This document shows, piece by piece, positions 27,399 to 34,573 of a DNA stretch of 64,000 nt (positions are counted from its first letter, which is position 1; each line of letters starts with the position of its first letter). The translations under genes and the position numbers were made by a program. Origin of the DNA: Streptomyces subrutilus (GTDB lineage Bacteria; Actinomycetota; Actinomycetes; Streptomycetales; Streptomycetaceae); contig NZ_CP023701.1 in NCBI RefSeq assembly GCF_008704535.1, forward strand, positions 6,490,001-6,554,000. The letters run 5' to 3'. The notes under the pieces were generated by a model that saw nothing but the letters and a program-made list of their open reading frames with translations, did not search any database and was not told the origin of the DNA.

Positions 27399-28154
27399 TC
27401 AGAGGACGCCGAGCTCGGCGAGGAGCCGGTTGCGCAGCGCGGCGAAGCCGGGGTCGCCGACCTCGCGGGGGCGCTCCAGCGGGACCTGCGTGTCGTAGGC
27501 GATCCGCCCGCCGTCCATGACCAGGACGCGGTCGGCCAGCAGCACGGCTTCGTCCACGTCGTGCGTGACCAGCAGCACCGCGCAGCCGCGCCGCTGCCAC
27601 AGCCGGGCCACCAGCTGCTGGGCCTTGATCCGCGTCAGCGCGTCCAGTGCGCCGAACGGCTCGTCGAGCAGCAGCAGGTCCGGCTCCCGCACCAGGGCGC
27701 GGGCGAGGGACGCGCGCTGGGCCTCGCCGCCGGAGAGCGTCTTGGGCCAGGCGTCCGTCCGGTGCTCCAGCCCGACCTCCGCCAGGGCCCGCTCGGCGTG
27801 TTCGCGTGCGGGGCGTCCGGGCAGGCCGAGCAGGACGTTGCGCCAGACCCGCTTCCACGGCATCAGGCGCGGCGCCTGGAAAGCGACCGCCCGCCGCTGC
27901 GGGACCAGGACCTCGCCCTCGATCTCCCGGTCCAGTCCCGCGAGGACGCGCAGCAGCGTGGACTTGCCGCAGCCACTGCGGCCCAGCAGGACGGTGAACT
28001 CGCCGGCCCGCAGCGTCAGGTCGAGCCGGTCGATGACCGCCCGGCCGTCGAAGGACCGGGTCAGCCCGGTGACCCGTACGGCGGCGGAGGCGGCGGAGGC
28101 GGGGGCGGCGGTGGCCGCCCCGGGGGCTACTGGCCCGTGAACGTCGGTCGCCAT
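27399..28154 (-). CDS. ssuB: sulfonate ABC transporter ATP-binding protein
   Basis: 251-residue ABC ATPase energising the SsuC permease at the cytoplasmic face. Walker A LLGRSGCGKSTLLRVLAG near residue 60, Q-loop VAFQAPRLMPW, signature LSGGEAQRASLARAL near 143, Walker B LLLLDEPFGALDA and H-loop LLVTHDVDEA are all intact. The ATG at 28154 overlaps the end of ssuC by 28 bp; a later start is possible because the first 25 residues are Ala/Pro-rich and lie before the domain. Confidence 0.92.
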   Translation of the reverse strand: MATDVHGPVAPGAATAAPASAASAAVRVTGLTRSFDGRAVIDRLDLTLRAGEFTVLLGRSGCGKSTLLRVLAGLDREIEGEVLVPQRRAVAFQAPRLMPWKRVWRNVLLGLPGRPAREHAERALAEVGLEHRTDAWPKTLSGGEAQRASLARALVREPDLLLLDEPFGALDALTRIKAQQLVARLWQRRGCAVLLVTHDVDEAVLLADRVLVMDGGRIAYDTQVPLERPREVGDPGFAALRNRLLAELGVL

Positions 28155-28993
28155 TGCAGCAGCAGCCTTTCGAGAGCGCGGACGACGAGGTCGGCGGTGA
28201 GGCCGAGGAAGGCGTAGACGACGAGGCAGACGACGATCACGTCGGTACGGAAGAACTCGCGCGCCTGGTTCATCAGGAAGCCGATACCGGCGTCGGCGTT
28301 GATGGACTCCCCGAACACCAGGGCCAGCCAGGCGGTGGCGAGCGAGTACCGCAGGCCGGTCATGAAGCCGGGCAGCGCCCCCGGCAGCACCACGTGCCGC
28401 ACCAGTCCCCACCGGCCGAGCCCCAACGCCCCGCCCGCCTCGATGAGCTGCTCGTCGACCCCGCGGATCCCGGCGTACACGTTGAGGTACATGTGGAAGG
28501 CGGTGCCGAGCGCGATGAGGGCGACCTTGGGCGCCTCGCCGATGCCCATCCAGATGATGAACAGCGGAATGAGACCGACCCACGGCACCGTGCGCAGCAT
28601 CTGCACGCTGGCGTCGATCAGGTCCTCGCCGAGCCGCGAGAGCCCCGACAGCAGGGCGAGGGCGGTGCCGGCGGTCCCGCCGATCAGCAGTCCGACCGCC
28701 ACGCGCTGCAGGGACACCGCCATCGCCCCGGGGAGCGTGCCGTCCGCGATCAGGTCCGCTCCGGCGGCCGCGATGGTCGACGGCGGAGCCAGGGTGTCGG
28801 CGGCCAGCCAGCCCAGCGTGCTGGCCAGCTGCCACAGGCCCAGCAGCAGCAGCGGTCCGGCGGTCCGGCGGATCCACCGGGGGGCGGAGCGCCTCCGTGC
28901 CGACGTCGGCACGACGGCCACCAGGGCGGGGGAGACGGGCGGCTCCAGTCGCACTTTGGGGGATATGTCGGGCGGTGCGTGGTCGATGCTCAT
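28127..28993 (-). CDS. ssuC: sulfonate ABC transporter permease
   Basis: 288-residue BPD-type inner-membrane permease with about six hydrophobic segments. The cytoplasmic EAA loop reads EAGGALGLGRWGLVRHVVLPGALPGF near residues 190-215, and the segment LASTLGWLAADTLAPPSTI resembles SsuC/TauC proteins. GTGGAG precedes the ATG at 28993. It is first in the ssuC-ssuB-ssuA-ssuD operon and follows a 207-bp leader holding a cysteine-containing uORF. Confidence 0.92.
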   Translation of the reverse strand: MSIDHAPPDISPKVRLEPPVSPALVAVVPTSARRRSAPRWIRRTAGPLLLLGLWQLASTLGWLAADTLAPPSTIAAAGADLIADGTLPGAMAVSLQRVAVGLLIGGTAGTALALLSGLSRLGEDLIDASVQMLRTVPWVGLIPLFIIWMGIGEAPKVALIALGTAFHMYLNVYAGIRGVDEQLIEAGGALGLGRWGLVRHVVLPGALPGFMTGLRYSLATAWLALVFGESINADAGIGFLMNQAREFFRTDVIVVCLVVYAFLGLTADLVVRALERLLLQWRPTFTGQ

Positions 28994-29061
28994 GGAGGCT
29001 CCACGGAGGGGTGCGGGGGGAGGTGCCGGAGACGGCAGGGAGGAGCGCGCGCCGCGGAGGA

Positions 29062-29089
29062 GCCCCGTACCGGTGCGGCGGAACGGGGC
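29062..29089 (-). promoter_or_regulatory. stem-loop in the ssu leader, candidate attenuator
   Basis: GCCCCGT (29062-29068) pairs perfectly with ACGGGGC (29083-29089) around a 14-base loop, between the uORF stop (29201) and the ssuC start (28993). Adjacent GAGC/GCTC bases can extend it. Its place in the untranslated leader fits an attenuation or access-control structure, but I cannot compute folding energies. Confidence 0.35.
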
Positions 29090-29200
29090 CCGGGCTCTCG
29101 GGACCGGTGGGTACGGGTGCCCCGGACCCGGCGGACCGGCGGATCAGGGCGCGCGGAAGCGGAGCGCGGGGCGCTCGTGGTGCGTCAGGGGGAAGAGGGC

Positions 29201-29284
29201 GTCAGCAGCCGCGGCGACACGCGGCGGAGGCCACCCGCAGCAGGTCGATGTGACCGCGCGTGGTGAGCATGGCTGAACGCAACA
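29201..29284 (-). CDS. cysteine leader peptide upstream of the ssu operon
   Basis: 27-residue uORF from ATG 29284 to TGA 29201. It begins MLRSAMLTTRGHIDLLRVAS and ends AACRRGC, so the two Cys codons lie five codons from the stop and immediately before it. The TTRGHIDLLRV core is the one repeatedly seen in short actinobacterial leader peptides ahead of sulfur genes, which are thought to let ribosome stalling at Cys codons report low cysteine. A -10-like TAGGTT ends eight bases before the ATG and no ribosome-binding site fits, so leaderless translation is likely. A second in-frame ATG at codon 6 is a possible alternative start. Confidence 0.85.
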
Positions 29285-29291
29285 TGCGGCG

Positions 29292-29321
29292 AAACCTAGC
29301 CACATGGTGAGGGGCGGGTCA
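29292..29321 (-). promoter_or_regulatory. predicted promoter of the ssu operon
   Basis: On the minus strand TTGACC (29321-29316) and TAGGTT (29297-29292) are separated by 18 bp. A start six to eight bases beyond the -10 would fall on or beside the uORF ATG at 29284. The -35 matches the housekeeping consensus at five of six positions; the -10 is weaker. Confidence 0.6.
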
Positions 29322-29427
29322 ATGGCGTCTCGCCCACTGGACCCGGCGTCTCCGATATTGGGACGCGCCGGCCCACCCCGCCCCCGTCCGGTCCGGCGCG
29401 CGGTCCGGCTCGCGGGCACGCCGGACG

Positions 29428-29468
29428 GCCCGGCAGCGCCCGCCCTCGTGGGGCGTGGGCTGCCGGGC
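29428..29468 (-). terminator. long hairpin after the Cys-rich protein gene
   Basis: Perfect 10-bp arms GCCCGGCAGC (29428-29437) and GCTGCCGGGC (29459-29468), with further GC pairing possible in the 21-base loop. It lies 138 bp downstream of the stop at 29606 on the minus strand and before the ssu promoter, so it likely separates the two transcription units. Confidence 0.5.
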
Positions 29469-29474
29469 CGGAAT

Positions 29475-29531
29475 CCCGTGCACGGCCGTGTCGTACGTCC
29501 CGTGCGCGGCCGTGTCGTACGTGTCGTACGT
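29475..29531. repeat. 24-bp tandem repeat with a partial third copy
   Basis: Copy one (29475-29498) and copy two (29499-29522) differ at one base and read CCCGTGCxCGGCCGTG followed by TCGTACGT; a 9-base piece GTCGTACGT follows at 29523-29531. The repeats lie in the gap 29323-29605, which otherwise holds one terminator-like hairpin and no recognisable gene. TCGTACGT-type units are themselves near-palindromic. Confidence 0.7.
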
Positions 29532-29605
29532 GGCGCACCTGTCGTACGCGCCCTGCGCGCCGGGGCGCCCACGGGCCGGCGCCGGGCCGTGGTCGACGGT
29601 GCGGG

Positions 29606-30079
29606 TCAGCCGGACGCGCTGATCCAGGACGCGAGTTGCTCCGGGGTGGTGGAGGGGTCGGCGACGAGGGTGGCCAGCTCGTCCTCCCGGAAGGTCGCCG
29701 TGGTGACGGCGGGGCAGCGGTGGCAGGCGTCGACGCCCGTCTGCTGCCACCACTGGCACCGGGAGCGGAGGTGGCACCGTGGGACCGCCCGGGCGTCGAG
29801 CACCGGCGGCAGGGCCACCACCCGTTCCACCAGGGTGCAGTCGTTGCCCCGCCGATTGGCGCAACCGGTGACGCAGTGCGAGGCGAAGCGCAGGACGCGG
29901 GTCGGCTCGATCCCCTCGGGGACGGCGCCCAGCACCTCGGACGCCGGGACCGGGTCGGCCAGGTAGGCCACCCGGCCGTCGGCGCCCGAGCGGACGCCCA
30001 GGACGACGGACTCGGGGGCCCTGGCCTCGCCGCTCGGGCACCAGGTCGCCGGGGCGGCTGCTGACGGGTCGGTTCCCAC
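29606..30079 (-). CDS. cysteine-rich protein, possible metal or Fe-S binding
   Basis: 157-residue soluble protein with eight cysteines: one in ATWCPSGEA near the N terminus, three in HCVTGCANRRGNDCTL (C-x3-C-x6-C) and four in RCHLRSRCQWWQQTGVDACHRCP (C-x4-C-x9-C-x2-C, listed here as two parts: RCHLRSRC and DACHRCP). The arrangement suggests a structural or redox metal site. The last 30 residues (FREDELATLVADPSTTPEQLASW) look like a separate helical tail. GTG 30079 is preferred over GTG 30088 because GGGAGG then lies nine bases upstream instead of abutting it. It probably shares a transcript with the secreted peptide gene just upstream. I do not recognise the family. Confidence 0.68.
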   Translation of the reverse strand: MGTDPSAAAPATWCPSGEARAPESVVLGVRSGADGRVAYLADPVPASEVLGAVPEGIEPTRVLRFASHCVTGCANRRGNDCTLVERVVALPPVLDARAVPRCHLRSRCQWWQQTGVDACHRCPAVTTATFREDELATLVADPSTTPEQLASWISASG

Positions 30080-30095
30080 GGTGCTCACCCTCCCG

Positions 30096-30347
30096 TCAGC
30101 CGTCGATCGCGTCGTGCGAGGCGTCCACCGCGCGCCCGACGGGCCCGCCGAGGGTGCCCTGGAGGCCGAGTGCCTGTTCCTGCTCCACGGCCTGCGCGAG
30201 GTTCGCGTGCAGTTGCTGCACCGAGGTGATGCGGGCGGCGGAGTCCGGCGCGGCCTCGGCGGCGTTGGCCGCACCCACCGCCGTGATGGCGATGCCGGCG
30301 GCGATCACGGCCGCGGCGCCGCCGGCGACCAGCTTGTTCTTCTTCAT
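30096..30347 (-). CDS. small secreted protein
   Basis: 83-residue precursor with a clear Sec signal peptide: basic MKKNK start, hydrophobic LVAGGAAAVIAAGIAITAVGAA, cleavage likely after ANA near residue 29. The mature ~54 residues (ITSVQQLHANLAQAVEQEQALG, then a Gly-rich tail) contain one amphipathic helix and no cysteine. AGAGG precedes the ATG. The stop is followed within about 17 bases by the start of the Cys-rich protein gene on the same strand. Function unknown. Confidence 0.75.
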   Translation of the reverse strand: MKKNKLVAGGAAAVIAAGIAITAVGAANAAEAAPDSAARITSVQQLHANLAQAVEQEQALGLQGTLGGPVGRAVDASHDAIDG

Positions 30348-30457
30348 GGGGCCTCTTCCGATGCGGGCGGCGGAGGCTCCGCCGCTGTCCTGTACCGGGA
30401 CGACCGTAGGGGTGGAAAGCGGCTCGGAGCGGCAGTGCCGGGGGCAGTTGGGCTCCC

Positions 30458-30488
30458 CGGTACCGGGCGGTTGGGCCGCCCGGTACCG
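30458..30488 (-). terminator. strong hairpin after the HAD hydrolase gene
   Basis: Perfect 13-bp stem CGGTACCGGGCGG/CCGCCCGGTACCG with a TTGGG loop, 46 bp beyond the stop at 30534 on the minus strand. This is one of the most stable simple hairpins in the window and probably ends the HAD transcript. Confidence 0.7.
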
Positions 30489-30533
30489 CGCGGTGGGCTC
30501 CGGCCTGGCGGCCTGCCCGGCCCGCGGGCCGGG

Positions 30534-31211
30534 TCAGCCGGTGCGGCGGTCCGTCAGCCAGCCGTGGGCCGCGGCCGCGCTGAACTCCCGCTGTCCGCCC
30601 GCGAAGAGCAGCCCGGCACCGGCGAACGCCGCGTCGTCCGCCGTCGTCGCCACGTAGGGGATCGCCACGCAGTCCATGCCCGCCGCCCGGGCGGCCAGCG
30701 CGCCCGGCGCCGCGTCCTCGAAGACCACGCAGGCGGCGGGCTCGGCGCCGAGGCGGCGCGCGGCCTCCAGGAAGACGTCCGGGGCCGGCTTGCCGCGCGG
30801 GACCTCCTCGGCGGAGACCACGGTGGACAGGCGGGCGTCCAGGCCGGTGCCGGCCAGGACCGCGTCGATGGCCTCCCGGGACGAGCCCGAGGCCACGGCC
30901 ATCGGCACGCCCCCGGCGTGCAGCCGCTCCACCAGCGCCCGCATCTCGGGGAAGACCTCGGTCCCGGCCCGGGCCAGCTCCAGGTAGGCGGCGTTCTGCT
31001 CGGCCAGCAGCTGTTCCACCGGGGCCGCGATCCCGTGGCGGTCCCTGAGGACCTCCAGCGTCTCCAGGGTGCCGATCCCGATGAAGCGGGCGTGCTGCTC
31101 CCAGGTGAATCCGGGAACCCCGTGCCGCTCCAGGGTGCGCCGCCCCGACTCGTAGTAGTTCGGCTCGCTGTCCACGAGGGTGCCGTCGAGATCGAATATG
31201 ACGGAAATCAT
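30534..31211 (-). CDS. HAD-superfamily hydrolase (beta-phosphoglucomutase-like)
   Basis: 225-residue HAD subfamily IA phosphatase or phosphomutase. Motif I FDLDGTLVDSEP (nucleophile Asp6), motif II VASGSS near 113, motif III Lys in PRGKPAPDVF near 145, and motif IV VVFEDAAPGALAA near 165 are complete, with a helical cap between I and II. Substrates are typically sugar phosphates or phosphoglycolate; none can be chosen here. The ATG at 31211 begins MISVIFDLDG, so the start is well placed. It follows the Lrp gene by 55 bp on the same strand. Confidence 0.9.
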   Translation of the reverse strand: MISVIFDLDGTLVDSEPNYYESGRRTLERHGVPGFTWEQHARFIGIGTLETLEVLRDRHGIAAPVEQLLAEQNAAYLELARAGTEVFPEMRALVERLHAGGVPMAVASGSSREAIDAVLAGTGLDARLSTVVSAEEVPRGKPAPDVFLEAARRLGAEPAACVVFEDAAPGALAARAAGMDCVAIPYVATTADDAAFAGAGLLFAGGQREFSAAAAHGWLTDRRTG

Positions 31212-31266
31212 CCGCTGTACCCGCCTTGCCCGTCCTGTCCGTGCATGTCCTGTCCACACCATCGTG

Positions 31267-31746
31267 TCAGCTTGTGCGGACGGACCGTCCCACGGACTCG
31301 ACCAGCGGCAGCAGCCGGTGCGCCACCCGCTCGCGCAGGGCCACCTCCGTGCGGGTGCGGACCACGCCCGGGAGCCGGATGAGCCGCTGGATCACGTCCT
31401 CCAGATGGGCGTTGTCCCGGGCCGCCACACGTGTCAGCAGGTCGCCGGCCCCGGTGATCGAGAACGCCTCGATGATCTCGGGCACCGCCGCCAGCGCGTC
31501 CCCCACGTCGTCCAGGTGCCCCTGGGTCACCTCGATGTGCACGAAGGCCAGCACCGGGTGACCGAGCGCCGCGGGGGACAGCACCGGGCCCGTCCCGGTG
31601 ATGACCCCGGTCCGCTCCAGCCGGTCCAGCCGGGCCTGGAGGGTGCCCCGCGCCACGCCGAGGAGTCGGGCGTGCTCGCGCACACTGGTGCGCGGCTGCT
31701 CGATCAGCAGGCGCAGGATTCGGGTGTCGAGCTCGTCCACGGCCAC
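31267..31746 (-). CDS. Lrp/AsnC-family transcriptional regulator
   Basis: About 159 residues: N-terminal HTH (VDELDTRILRLLIEQPRTSVREHARLLGVARGTLQARLDRLERTGVI, residues ~1-50) and C-terminal RAM/ligand-binding domain (LAFVHIEVTQGHLDDV, AFSITGAGDLLTRVAARDNAHLEDVI). It is likely a dimeric or octameric sensor of an amino acid. GTG 31746 is chosen because the HTH begins immediately after it; an in-frame GTG at 31770 would add eight residues. It probably controls itself and possibly the downstream HAD gene. The ligand is unknown. Confidence 0.87.
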   Translation of the reverse strand: MAVDELDTRILRLLIEQPRTSVREHARLLGVARGTLQARLDRLERTGVITGTGPVLSPAALGHPVLAFVHIEVTQGHLDDVGDALAAVPEIIEAFSITGAGDLLTRVAARDNAHLEDVIQRLIRLPGVVRTRTEVALRERVAHRLLPLVESVGRSVRTS

Positions 31747-31824
31747 GGCGCGACTGTACCAATGGCACACCGGCCCGGGGCGGGAGCGGGCCCGTGGCCG
31801 GCCGCGCGGCCCGGGCCCGCCCCG

Positions 31825-32628
31825 TCAGTCCGACGCTCCCGCGCCGCGCCGGGGCGGCCGGGGGAAGAAGCCGCTCGTGCGCGCCCGGTACTCCGCGTAC
31901 CCCGGGCGGCCCTCCATGTGCCGCTCCAGCAGCCGCTTCCCGCTTCCCGCCGTCAGCAGGTACGACATGAACAGCGGCGAGACGACCGAGACCGCGGCCG
32001 CCTCCCACGAACCGGCGGCGACCAGGAAGATCCCCCACCAGACGCAGAAGTCCCCGAAGTAGTTCGGGTGCCGGGTCCAGGACCACAGGCCGCGGTCCAT
32101 GATCCGGCCGCGCCGGGAGGGATCGGCCTTGAACCGGGCGAGCTGGTGGTCGCCCACCGCCTCGAAGGTGAGACCCGTCAGCCACAGCACCGTGCCCGCC
32201 ACCGCGAGCGGGCCCAGCCCGTCCGGCGCGTACGCCCCCGCCTGCACGGGCAGCGACACCAGCCACACCAGCGCCCCCTGCAACAGGTACACCTTGCGCA
32301 GCGCGTACGCATTCCGGTTGCCGGGCGCCCGGTTCAGCATCCGGTCGTAGCGGGGGTCCTCGCCGTGGCCCCGGCCGCGCCACGCGATGTGCCCGCCCAG
32401 CCGCACCCCCCACACCACCGTGAGCACCGTGAGCAGCAGGGCGCGCCCACCGCCCGCACCCGACATCCCGTACGTGGCCAGTGCGACCGCGGCGAAGGCC
32501 AGGCCCCAGGCGACGTCGACCCCCCGGTGCCTGCCCGTACGCACCCCGACCGCGAAGGCCGCGAGCATGACGCCGAGGGCGGCCGCCGCCGCGACCGCCA
32601 GATTGAGCCCGAAGCCGTCCCAGTTCAC
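31825..32628 (-). CDS. DUF1295 membrane protein (steroid-reductase-like fold)
   Basis: 267-residue polytopic membrane protein of the DUF1295 family, related in fold to 3-oxo-5-alpha-steroid 4-dehydrogenases and isoprenylcysteine methyltransferases. The signature RHPNYFGDFCVWWGIFL lies near residue 200, preceded by DRGLWSWT; RGKRLLERHMEGRPGYAEYRART-like sequence ends the protein. About six hydrophobic helices are visible. The GTG start overlaps the CFA-like gene stop by GTGA, so it is the last gene of a five-gene coupled operon. Homologous genes are linked to modified fatty-acid synthesis in proteobacteria; that role is inference here. Confidence 0.86.
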   Translation of the reverse strand: MNWDGFGLNLAVAAAAALGVMLAAFAVGVRTGRHRGVDVAWGLAFAAVALATYGMSGAGGGRALLLTVLTVVWGVRLGGHIAWRGRGHGEDPRYDRMLNRAPGNRNAYALRKVYLLQGALVWLVSLPVQAGAYAPDGLGPLAVAGTVLWLTGLTFEAVGDHQLARFKADPSRRGRIMDRGLWSWTRHPNYFGDFCVWWGIFLVAAGSWEAAAVSVVSPLFMSYLLTAGSGKRLLERHMEGRPGYAEYRARTSGFFPRPPRRGAGASD

Positions 32629-33842
32629 GGGCGGCCACCCCCGTCGGCCGTCAGCAGTATCTGGTGGACGTCCAGGTAGCCCGAGGCGAACCCGGCCTCG
32701 CAGTACGCCAGGTAGAAGGTCCACATCCGCCGGAAGGTCTCGTCGAAGCCGAGCTCCGCGATCCGGTCGGCCCGCTCGGAGAAGCGTTCCCGCCACAGCC
32801 GCAGCGTCTGCGCGTAGTGCGCCCCGTACCCCTCGCAGCGGGCCACCCGCAGCCCGGTGTGGCGGCGGGCCATGTCCTCGACCACCTGGACCGACGGCAG
32901 CATCCCGCCCGGGAAGATGTACTTCTGGATCCAGGTGTACGTGTCCTTGGTGGCCAGCATCCGCTCGTGCGGCATGGTGATCGCCTGCAGCGCCACCCGC
33001 CCGCCCGGGGCGACCAGCCGGTCCAGCGCGGCGAAATACACCGGCCAGTACTCGGCGCCCACCGCCTCGATCATCTCCACGCTGACCACCGCGTCGTACC
33101 GGCCCCGCGCCTCGCGGTAGTCGCAGAGCCGGACCTCCACGCGGTCCTCCAGACCGGCCGACTTGATCCGGCGCTCCGCCAGGTCCTGCTGCTCCCGCGA
33201 GAGGGTCAGCGTCACCACCCGCGCCCCGCGCCGCGCGGCCCGGACGGCGAGCTCGCCCCACCCGGTGCCGATCTCCAGCAGCCGGGTGTCCGGGCCCACG
33301 GCGGCCAGGTCCAGCAGCATGTCGATCTTGCGGTGCTGCGCCTGCGGCAGCTCCGCCCAGCTCGCGGGCAGGGAACGGAACACCGCCGAGGAGTAGGTCA
33401 TCGTCGGGTCGAGGAACTCGCCGAACAGCTCGTTCGACAGGTCGTAGTGCCGCTCGATGTTGGTCCGCGAGCCGTCCGGGGTGTTGCGGTCGGTCGCCGG
33501 GTGCCGGGCGGCCCACAGCCCGCGCAGCTTCTGCAGCGGCGCCGGCACCAGGGCCGCGACGTGGCCGGCCAGCACCGTCAGCACCGCCACCGGGTCGCGG
33601 GCGTCCCACTCGCCGGCCACGTAGGACTCGCCGAAGCCGATCAGGCCCTCCGCCGTGATCCGCCGCTCGAAGGCGGCCGGATCGTGCACCGCCATGGCCG
33701 GGCCGCCCCGGCCGAGCGTGCCGTCCGGCCCCATCCGGACCTGCAGCGGCAGCCGGTCCAGGGCCCGGCGGATGATCAGCCGGCCCACCGCCGCACGGGT
33801 GCGGGAGCAGGGCGGCACCGAAGGAAGAGTCGTCGCGGTCAC
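32625..33842 (-). CDS. cyclopropane-fatty-acid-synthase-like SAM methyltransferase
   Basis: 405-residue CFA/mycolic-acid methyltransferase family enzyme acting on unsaturated acyl chains of membrane phospholipids. The family block RTNIERHYDLSNELFGEFLD near residue 125, TYSSAVF, SAM motif I LLEIGTGWGELAVRAA near 187, VSVEMIEAVG and YFAALDRLVAPGGRVALQAI are present, with KDTYTWIQKYIFPGG and FYLAYCEAGF toward the end. It could form a cyclopropane ring or simply add a methyl group. It is coupled by GTGA overlaps to DUF1365 upstream and DUF1295 downstream. Confidence 0.9.
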   Translation of the reverse strand: MTATTLPSVPPCSRTRAAVGRLIIRRALDRLPLQVRMGPDGTLGRGGPAMAVHDPAAFERRITAEGLIGFGESYVAGEWDARDPVAVLTVLAGHVAALVPAPLQKLRGLWAARHPATDRNTPDGSRTNIERHYDLSNELFGEFLDPTMTYSSAVFRSLPASWAELPQAQHRKIDMLLDLAAVGPDTRLLEIGTGWGELAVRAARRGARVVTLTLSREQQDLAERRIKSAGLEDRVEVRLCDYREARGRYDAVVSVEMIEAVGAEYWPVYFAALDRLVAPGGRVALQAITMPHERMLATKDTYTWIQKYIFPGGMLPSVQVVEDMARRHTGLRVARCEGYGAHYAQTLRLWRERFSERADRIAELGFDETFRRMWTFYLAYCEAGFASGYLDVHQILLTADGGGRP

Positions 33843-34573
33843 TTCACACCCTCCTGGGGTACGTGTCGGGGGCGCGGGCGCACCGGGACGCCGCGCAGCC
33901 ACAGCCGGATGCCGTGGAAGCGGATGCCCACCGCCACGGCGGCGGTGGACCAGGGGTGCCGGACGGCGGCGCGCAGCACGCCGCGCACGCCGGCGGGCCG
34001 GCGCACGCCGCGCACGGTCGCGGTCAGCCGCGCGCCGTCCGCCCCGCCGGCCAACTGCACCATCAGCGAGAGCCGGCCGTCGGGTGCGGGCAGCCGCATC
34101 CGGTAGGCGCCGTCCACGTCCAGGAACGGGGAGACGTAGAACTCCTTGGGCACGCCGCCCGTGCCCTCGACGGCCTCCGGGCCGAGCAGGTAGCAGTGCC
34201 GCTCGCCGTACGTGTTGTGCACCTCGGCCACCACCTGGTGCAGGGCGCCGTCCGGGCCGTGGCACCAGTACACGCTGAGCGGGTTGAAGACGTACCCGAA
34301 GACCCGGGCGTGGGCCAGCATCCGCACCGTGGAGCCGGGCGGCAGCGAGACGCCCCGGGCGGCCAGGAAGGAGTCCAGGCCGGCCCGGATCGAGTCCCGG
34401 CCGCCGCCGAAGTGGTCCCGCGCGTCGAACCGGGCCAGGACCCGCAGCGGCCGCGGCAGCACCGGCAGTTCGTCGAGGTCCACGAGCCACAGGTAGGTGC
34501 GGTGCCGCAGCCCGTACGACGGACCGCCGGAGCGGACGTGGCGGATGTCGGCCTCGTACAGGGACGGCGTCAC
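33839..34573 (-). CDS. DUF1365 family protein
   Basis: 244-residue protein of the DUF1365 family, nearly always found beside a flavin amine oxidase and a CFA-type methyltransferase. Diagnostic blocks: RHRTYLWLVDLDELP near residue 24, VFGYVFNPLSVYWCHG near 93, VVAEVHNTYGERHCYLL near 115 and KEFYVSPFLDVDGAYR near 145. Biochemical function is not established. The GTG at 34573 overlaps the previous gene's stop by four bases. Confidence 0.88.
   Translation of the reverse strand: MTPSLYEADIRHVRSGGPSYGLRHRTYLWLVDLDELPVLPRPLRVLARFDARDHFGGGRDSIRAGLDSFLAARGVSLPPGSTVRMLAHARVFGYVFNPLSVYWCHGPDGALHQVVAEVHNTYGERHCYLLGPEAVEGTGGVPKEFYVSPFLDVDGAYRMRLPAPDGRLSLMVQLAGGADGARLTATVRGVRRPAGVRGVLRAAVRHPWSTAAVAVGIRFHGIRLWLRGVPVRPRPRHVPQEGVK

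Noticed and set aside
28994-29281. A riboswitch (for example SAM or cobalamin type) in the ssu leader
   Set aside because: I see none of the conserved core elements of those classes; the short Cys-containing uORF explains the leader better.
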